Positions 58,091-64,000 of a DNA stretch of 64,000 bases are shown piece after piece; the first letter of the stretch is position 1, and each line of letters starts with the position of its first letter. Under the pieces are notes generated by a model. That model was not told the DNA's origin. It saw only the letters and a list, made by a program, of their open reading frames with translations, and ran no database searches. The DNA comes from Albula goreensis. Its lineage: Eukaryota > Chordata > Actinopteri > Albuliformes > Albulidae. Made by a program: the position numbers and the translations under genes. Location of the stretch: positions 27,102,501 to 27,166,500 of the forward strand of contig CM040748.1 of NCBI GenBank assembly GCA_022829145.1. The letters run 5' to 3'.

Positions 58091-58574
58091 CCACGACAAA
58101 GACCACACCTCTCAAATGAGGTGGCTTTGAATCAAAGCTACAAGGGAAAATAGTGTACAAGCTACTGTTCAGAGTGAAATGTTTGCTTGTTTGTGTCGTT
58201 TTTGTCAGTTTTTTCTTGCTGAAGTGCCTGGCACAGACAGTGGGGTCAAGTCTCAAAGGTAAAGTGGGTGAGAGAGGAGAAACTGAGCAATGTCAGACCT
58301 CTGGAACATGGGGTCAACCACACTGATTTGCACGGGCTTGTTTTGAGTCATTAAGGTCCACTTATTCTGTGGTAATAGGCATGCTGGTATTAGCTGGGCC
58401 GACTGCATCATCTGTTACGTGACACCACACAGGAAGTGTGAGGGGTTGAGGTTTATGGACCTGCTTGAGGTGACCACTCGCTTGCAGGTGAAAAATGTCC
58501 TCTTGCATCTGTAAATCAGTAAATCGGTAACATCAGCTTTTTACAAACACCCACTACCACCACTCCACCTACCA
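58091..58574. other. Non-coding stretch, nothing identified
   Basis: Unique sequence. No feature recognised. Confidence 0.5.
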
Positions 58575-58592
58575 CCTCCTCCTCCTCCTCCT
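58575..58592. repeat. (CCT)6 microsatellite
   Basis: Eighteen bases of perfect CCT. Confidence 0.9.
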
Positions 58593-58599
58593 GGCTCTG

Positions 58600-58800
58600 C
58601 TCTCATCAGTCCTCCCTGCTTGTTTAAATGACTCATCTTAATTGTTAAGCATGCAGAGACAATAAAGCGCTCCATGCTAACAGCGCTATTCTGAGCCCTG
58701 CCGGCAGGCCAGTTTGAGCCGTGTTGAATATGCATGCGAGGCCTGTGGTGTTTTCATCCGCTTCTGCTCATTATTTCTAGTTTTCGAGTGCCCCGTAAAG
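58600..58800. other. Candidate conserved non-coding element
   Basis: Repeat-free block with catcttaattgttaagcatg, agagacaataaagcgctcca and gaatatgcatgcgag words, including an acaat SOX-type core and octamer-like atatgcat. Conservation is inferred. Confidence 0.4.
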
Positions 58801-61601
58801 CAGGGCACTTCAGGCCCACAGGGGCCTGGTTTTAGGCTGAACAAATGGGGGAAGACCCAGGGTCAAAATCCCCAAACCTGCCCCCACCCAGATACTCCCC
58901 TGTGTGGGGGCGCTACTCAGGCATGCCCTTGGAGCATACAAACAGGACAGGTGAACAAGAGTTCCTGCTCTGGCCTTGTAGCTTAAAGTGCGCTAGGCAA
59001 TATTCTAATAAGATTCTTATTATTCTACAGCTGTCATTTTATATTTAATGGAAATTTAAATATATTTCTTTACAAAGCCATTAAGTATATGATTACCTTC
59101 AGGGAAGATTTGTCTTTGTTTAAGTCCTGAAATATCGAAGGAAACAGATCTCTGGTAACAGATCTCTGATTACAGAATTAATCATATAGTATGTTGATGT
59201 TTAAATGTAAATGTACAAACTGTCAAAATTTGCTTTTTACTGTTCAAGACTGTCTGTAGTCAACTGCACATGTTCCACCAATGGGACGTGGTATCTTACA
59301 TCGGTCACATCAGCGTTTATGTTACTCTGATATGAGTTTTTAGACAATTATTTTAAAAGGTATTACATTTTGATAATGATTCACAGTGATGCAGGCATAC
59401 ATAATGCAGTCTGCTTGCTTTAGTGTGTTTAGTACATGTTATTTGCAAGTCTGTTACAAGAATTCCCGAATTAACTAAATCAGTCGAGTTATACCCAGCT
59501 TTGATCTCATCACAGAGAACTTTGCAAGCTGCAAGTTCAATCAATCATTCATTTTTCAGCAACACATTTAAATTCAGTGCACTAAATAGAGTACAAATCA
59601 CAATTCTGGTGTATTGAATCTGCTCATTAGTAAATCAAAGAATTTTGAACAAATAAAATAAATTAGAAGTGGATGTTCTTAGAGAGTAGATGAACAAACT
59701 GTGCTCCAGAGCACTTGGCGTTGTGCCGAAGATGTTTTTTGTTACATGGGCTGGTAAACACGTCTGCTTTTTTTTTTACAGTGGAAAAGCGGTCGGCTTA
59801 ACTGAGTGTAAAGAACCACTTATTGGATGCGTACTGGTCAAACACGCGTGTAAAAACAGTGGCATCAGAATGGAATTCACTCAACAGATGCACAACAGGC
59901 GTGTACGCACGCCAGAACAAGAGGGCCCTGCCAGAGCTCTTTCCCAGGTCGTATAGTCAGGGACTTTGCCAAGAGCATTTCATTTCTTTACATTACGCAC
60001 AGTGCGGCATGGTGGTGTACATGCTAGCTTCTGCAGCTGGAATTACATTTGCCCACGCCGCATTTTTCCAGCCCTTAACTACCGCATCACATCTAAGGCT
60101 ATTTTGGCCAATAGCCTTATATTCTGTGTATATATATATATATTTTTTGTTATAAATGTGTCGGTATTTCGTCAATGCTTGGCACTGTACTCTGTCCAAA
60201 TGCTCGCACAGGACAGATGCTCAGGAGAAAGCCACGATTGGCTTGAAAAGATTCTGTAACAGTGGCTAGAGGAAGTGGAGGATGTGACGTGAATTAAGGA
60301 AGCCTTAAGTCATAACTGGCTGGATGTGTCTATGCCTTGGTCCTTCCGACTGCAGCTGCTTCTACACATAGGAAATATCAATATAAGCCTGACGCGCTCG
60401 GGCCATATGCTTCTTCTCTAATTATCATTTGGGTCATAACAGGCTATGAGGGCAGAGCAAATAGGCTGTTATACAAGACAAGCATGTTACAACACGGGAT
60501 AACCGTGACCTATACAAAGAATTGGAGAGGAGAGATTCTCAGATTCTGGGTCTTGTTACAAATCATAGTAATCGCCGAGGGCTTGTGAGTCTAGAAAGAA
60601 CAGAAGGACTAAGGAGAAAAATGTTTTAAAATGTTGCTATTACACAGAAACACTAAAAAATTAAGTAACTCATAATGCCATTTAATGAAGTCATTTAAAC
60701 ATTTTCACTGTAGTTTGGTTCCTTGGTTCTTTTGTTAGGTGCAGAATAATAGCACTTAATGTATCCCACAGGGAGAAATTTCGGTTTACGTCCTTAAACT
60801 GTGAAAATGGGTATGTCCTCTTAAAAACTGAAGAAATGGCCATTACATTAACCACAGCTCAAAATGAAGTACAGAATACCTCTATAATTCAGCTTGTTTG
60901 TTAAATAATCTGTGTGAATCCACAAAATTAAGAACCTAAATTAGCATTACAGCTGTATCATATTTTTGGTGGATGGTGTATATGCTAGGTGTATTAGGAT
61001 GGGTTTATTAATGAATGAGCTAATTAATTGATCAGATTGGTTTTGGTTTTGAATCTTGTGCAGTCATAAGGTCTGCACAGGGCCATTGAAGCACACAGTT
61101 CTTCTGATGTTCCTCACTCTGATATCCCATTCATTTCAATTGCTCTTCATGGACAGCCGCTAATGCAGAAAAGCACTCACAACCTCTGGCCTACAATAAC
61201 TCACCCATCAGCCCTCTCTTACCCTCTGAGCCATTTAACTTAATAAGAAGCCTGTCAGCTGTATCCAATGCTGGATGCACAAGAGCTCCACTCTGACTCC
61301 TGTCACAGACCTGAGACCCTCTGGGTTACAGTCTGTGTGCATCCCAATGTGGGTGCTCACTGAAGGTTATAAATGGGGTCCCTCTTCCTACCTCCTCCTT
61401 GCATTAAGGGTTACCCCTCGTTCATAACACTGGCAGGCAGGCAGATGGTCTGGTCTACCCCTTGGATCCCCCTCCTATTTGTAATGATGCCATGGAGCTC
61501 AGCATTTCACAGAGAATGGGAGAGGGATTGTGCACTATGACATCCAGAGCACATTTAAAGGCTGAGGCTAAGTGGGAGGGACAGGGCCACAGTAAGAGGA
61601 T
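58801..61601. other. Long non-coding stretch, nothing firm
   Basis: Mostly AT-rich unique sequence. A tatcccacagggagaaattt word at about 60761-60780 resembles the repeat at 25471 but is too short to call. Frames of 97-110 codons near 59823-60259 overlap each other in different frames and have no recognised product. Confidence 0.45.
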
Positions 61602-61629
61602 GGGGATGGGGTGGTGGGGCAGGGTGGGG
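61602..61629 (+). other. G-quadruplex-forming motif (plus strand)
   Basis: Five G-tracts (4, 4, 4, 3 and 4) with loops of two, four, two and one bases. Predicted to fold readily. Confidence 0.75.
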
Positions 61630-62763
61630 TGGTCCTGTCACAGACCTGCAGTATTACATCCAGCTGTTCTCATTACCTGAGGGTGAGATTTGGTCAGTTC
61701 CCTTTCAATCCAGTGGTGAAGTTTCAATTCATGAACTGACTAAAAAACACAAGCAGAGCAGTGTGGGCATTTTTCAGTTTGTTCCCTGTGAAGTAACCAA
61801 TTTGGTTTTAACCAAGGGATGCTCATTAAGATCATCCTGGGTGTGGCCCCCTGGTGGTGGTGATTTGGTGGGGGTGGTAGGGGGAATCTATGAATCTCCA
61901 TAAGAACTGTCACCCCAGAGAAATTGTCTCACCGCAGCCCGTTAAACTTACTGTCGCGGCTTCCCTGGAGGGCTCGGCGTGAGAAACATACAAATTGTGA
62001 TCCGTTGCCGGGCGTCTCCGAAGGCGTGGGAGCACAGGCACATAACCATGCACATCGGGCTGTGGGCTGGGCTGGAACCAGGCACTCTCGTAAAGGAGCA
62101 GTGGAACTGAGGGTTTAAAACAAAGCAGAAAGTGCGTAAACCCAGTTCAAGAACGGCAGCTGTGTGTGAGCGCAAATGGAGCCTGCTCTCGTTGTTGTGG
62201 TTAGCCATGGTGACTATGATGATGCTAAGATGAGTTCCAGTCTTTTATATGGCTCCGGTTCAACACTGTCACCAGGGATATACTTTTCTAATAATCTGGA
62301 GGTCACTTACCACTGACAAATCACTATCGTCTGGGGGTTGGGCAGAGATGCTTGGAGCAGACACCAGTCAGATCACAGGAAGCCTAGAAGTTAACCAAGT
62401 TACACTGATGCTCTTTTAGAGGTGGTGCATGTGGAGTCAATACTGCCCCAGCGGTGTGGTTTCACAGTGCACCCCTAATACAGCGAACTGTGAAGCCTTT
62501 ATGGAGAGACCTTTGTTCTGACATTATGCCTTGGATATTGTTGGATTGTGCTTTGCTCTTCTGTGGAGCGCCCCAAAGGGAGATGGGAAAGGGTAGGGAG
62601 GTACAAAGGCGAGAGGACAGGCTCAAAGTAGGAAGTGGACATCTCCATTTTTAACATTTTCTTTAACCCCTGAGTAAATGTTCTGTAGCCCCCTGATAAT
62701 AAACCTGAGTATACTTTACTTACTGGAAATCATCAATGGCAACAGCATCTGATTGTCTTCATT
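61630..62763. other. Non-coding stretch; CNE-like block at 61910-62200
   Basis: The block at about 61910-62200 is CpG-retaining (cttactgtcgcggcttccct, gatccgttgccgggcgtctc) and stop-poor on both strands. The rest is unique. Confidence 0.4.
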
Positions 62764-63076
62764 GGTAACCCTTCAGATTGAGGTTTAACCTATACCTATG
62801 TAATTACATCGTAACTAATTTAGTAACAACAGGCTATGCCTGAGTAACTACAAAGCAGGTGATATGGAACAATGGAATAGCCAGTTGTTATCGAAATAGG
62901 CATGTTGGTATAGGTGCAACTTGATGTAATGTAATTTCATGTCAGGTATAGGTGTAAATGTATGTAAAGTAATTGCACATGTATGTGTGCAAATGTATGT
63001 AATTACACAGGTATAGGTGCAAATGTATGTAAAGTAATTACAAAGGTATAGGTGCAACTTCATGTAAAGTGTTACC
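62764..63076. mobile_element. MITE with long terminal inverted repeats; right arm expanded to a tandem array
   Basis: The left end reads ggtaacccttcag, then acctatacctatgtaattac. The reverse complement of the right end reads ggtaacactttacatg, then acctatacctttgtaattac. This gives about 44 bp of inverted similarity, about 80% by eye. Near the right end a unit of about 35 bp (ggtataggtgcaaatgtatg, then taaagtaattacaca) occurs five times, starting at 62907, 62945, 62980, 63010 and 63045. No transposase is encoded. The minus frame 62848-63063 is a translation of the array. Target-site duplication is not evident. Confidence 0.65.
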
Positions 63077-63119
63077 CTCTCATCAATATTTTTACCAGTA
63101 ACATCTGCTCTTCTGTCTC

Positions 63120-63237
63120 ATTCATGTTTTTTTATTGTTTGTATTTAAGATGCTTTTTTGGCCAGGTGTCTCTTGTAAAAGACATTTTAAATTTTAAATC
63201 TCACTAAAGGTTAATTAAAATAAATAACAAATAAAAG
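63120..63237 (+). mobile_element. Retroposon 3'-tail fragment
   Basis: ttttggccaggtgtctcttg, taaaagacattttaa, tctcactaaaggttaatta and aaataaataacaaataaaag follow the order of the fish tail 'ggccaggtctctcttgtaaa' with a ggttaaataaa-like end. Same family as 22259-22395, opposite orientation. Confidence 0.6.
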
Positions 63238-64000
63238 ACTAGCCACGGAGTGTTTGCTTGAGAACAATGGTGAGATGAGTAGGCTGTAGGGGATGACTAT
63301 GTGACTGACACACACGCTTCTGTGCCTGCTAACCTGACACCTAAGCAGGGGGTCTTTGGCCTGAAAGAGGTCAACGCTGTCTGCGCCACCCCCGGATCTC
63401 TCTATGCCATGTCATTAGCACTCCCTCGCAGTTCTCCCCCGCACATCTCAATGATGTCTCCTAGGACACGACCCAAGCTGAGCATCTTAATGACCACAGA
63501 TGCCTGGCTGCTCGTCATCACCCCCTAGCCCTCCCAGCCTGAGTGCGTTCGGTATTCACACTTGTTGACCACAGAGACAAGTTTCCAGTGTTGGCTTCTG
63601 GGAAGGAGCGTGAAGTGAAGTGCAAGCCTCTACAGTATTTTTTCCATTCATTCATTGTGAGAGATGAGGCGATGGAGGTTTGGGGGGTGGGGGAGTGTGC
63701 ATGTTACGGCATCCCGTAATGTCTCTGTGTTTATACTGCGGAGGCGATAATGTGGCTCTTCACAGATCCTGGCCTGTGGAAAATCAGGAGGTGGGAGAGA
63801 GGCACTGGAGAAGGAGAGGAGAAGCTTGGTGCTGGTCTCTGGTCTTCATCTCGCACCCATGAAGGGTAAAGCTAAATGACATGGTTACGCCGGTGGTGAC
63901 GGAGTTTGCCCTTTTCGCTGTGAGTTCATGGAAGGGTCGCACTGTGCCAAAAAGACACTTACATTTTTTGTAAGAGGGAAAAAATACATACATACACACA
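63238..64000. other. Non-coding end segment; possible conserved block at 63300-63530
   Basis: The block at 63300-63530 is open on the plus strand for 75 codons and also reads through on the minus strand for about 40 codons. It is repeat-free and CpG-containing (gctgtctgcgccacccccgg). It could be a conserved element or, less likely, an exon; no family is recognised. The remainder to the window edge is unremarkable. Confidence 0.3.

Noticed and set aside
60755..60800. Second copy of the retroposon fragment at 25471
   Set aside because: Only about 20 bases resemble it, too little to support a call.

Overview
The window looks like non-coding DNA from a vertebrate nuclear genome, most likely a ray-finned fish. 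I find no gene in it that I can name. The evidence for fish is the repeat content: long (CA)n/(GT)n microsatellites, tRNA-derived SINEs whose 3' tail reads 'ggataagagtttctgctaaatg' or a variant, a repeat tail reading 'gttgttgtaaaagcgctac' followed by 'aaataaaattga', and small non-autonomous DNA transposons of types I associate with fish. Family names come from memory of consensus sequences, not from a search. No open frame carries a domain I recognise. The longest are 226 codons (minus, 7162-7842) and 185 codons (plus, 38751-39308), lengths chance can produce in 64 kb.

Layout. 1-13.9 kb: mostly unique sequence with one retroposon-like repeat (about 2.14-2.44 kb), CA arrays at 4.35, 6.99 and 11.9 kb, and one candidate conserved non-coding element (CNE) near 4.6 kb. 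13.9-18.7 kb: a 305-bp perfect inverted repeat (14012-14316 and 18322-18626) around a 4.0-kb spacer that holds a third, diverged relative of its flank, a MITE-like element and a strong G-quadruplex motif. 19-21 kb: CNE-like sequence and a hAT-like MITE. 22.2-25.7 kb: a cluster of transposon debris with three SINEs and two retroposon tails. 25.7-32.5 kb: mostly unique sequence with CNE-like blocks. 32.56-33.16 kb: a 36-bp minisatellite with 15 units and a duplicated 5' flank. 33.4-42 kb: CNE-like blocks, another SINE, TG-rich tracts and a truncated hAT-like MITE. 42.57-42.85 kb: a purine-rich tract. 43-53 kb: mostly unique, with two strong CNE-like blocks (49.2 and 51.95-52.53 kb). 53-64 kb: a SINE, a hAT-like MITE with an 8-bp target-site duplication, several CNE-like blocks rich in TAAT cores, and a MITE whose right arm has become a tandem array.

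The best overall reading is a gene-poor interval, intergenic or a long intron, of the kind that holds regulatory elements of a developmental gene. CNE calls are judgements from base composition and motif texture only and need alignment to other fish. The most unusual observation is the perfect inverted repeat with diverged homologous flanks. I see no evidence of a multi-gene system, a CRISPR array, an rRNA or an intact tRNA gene.
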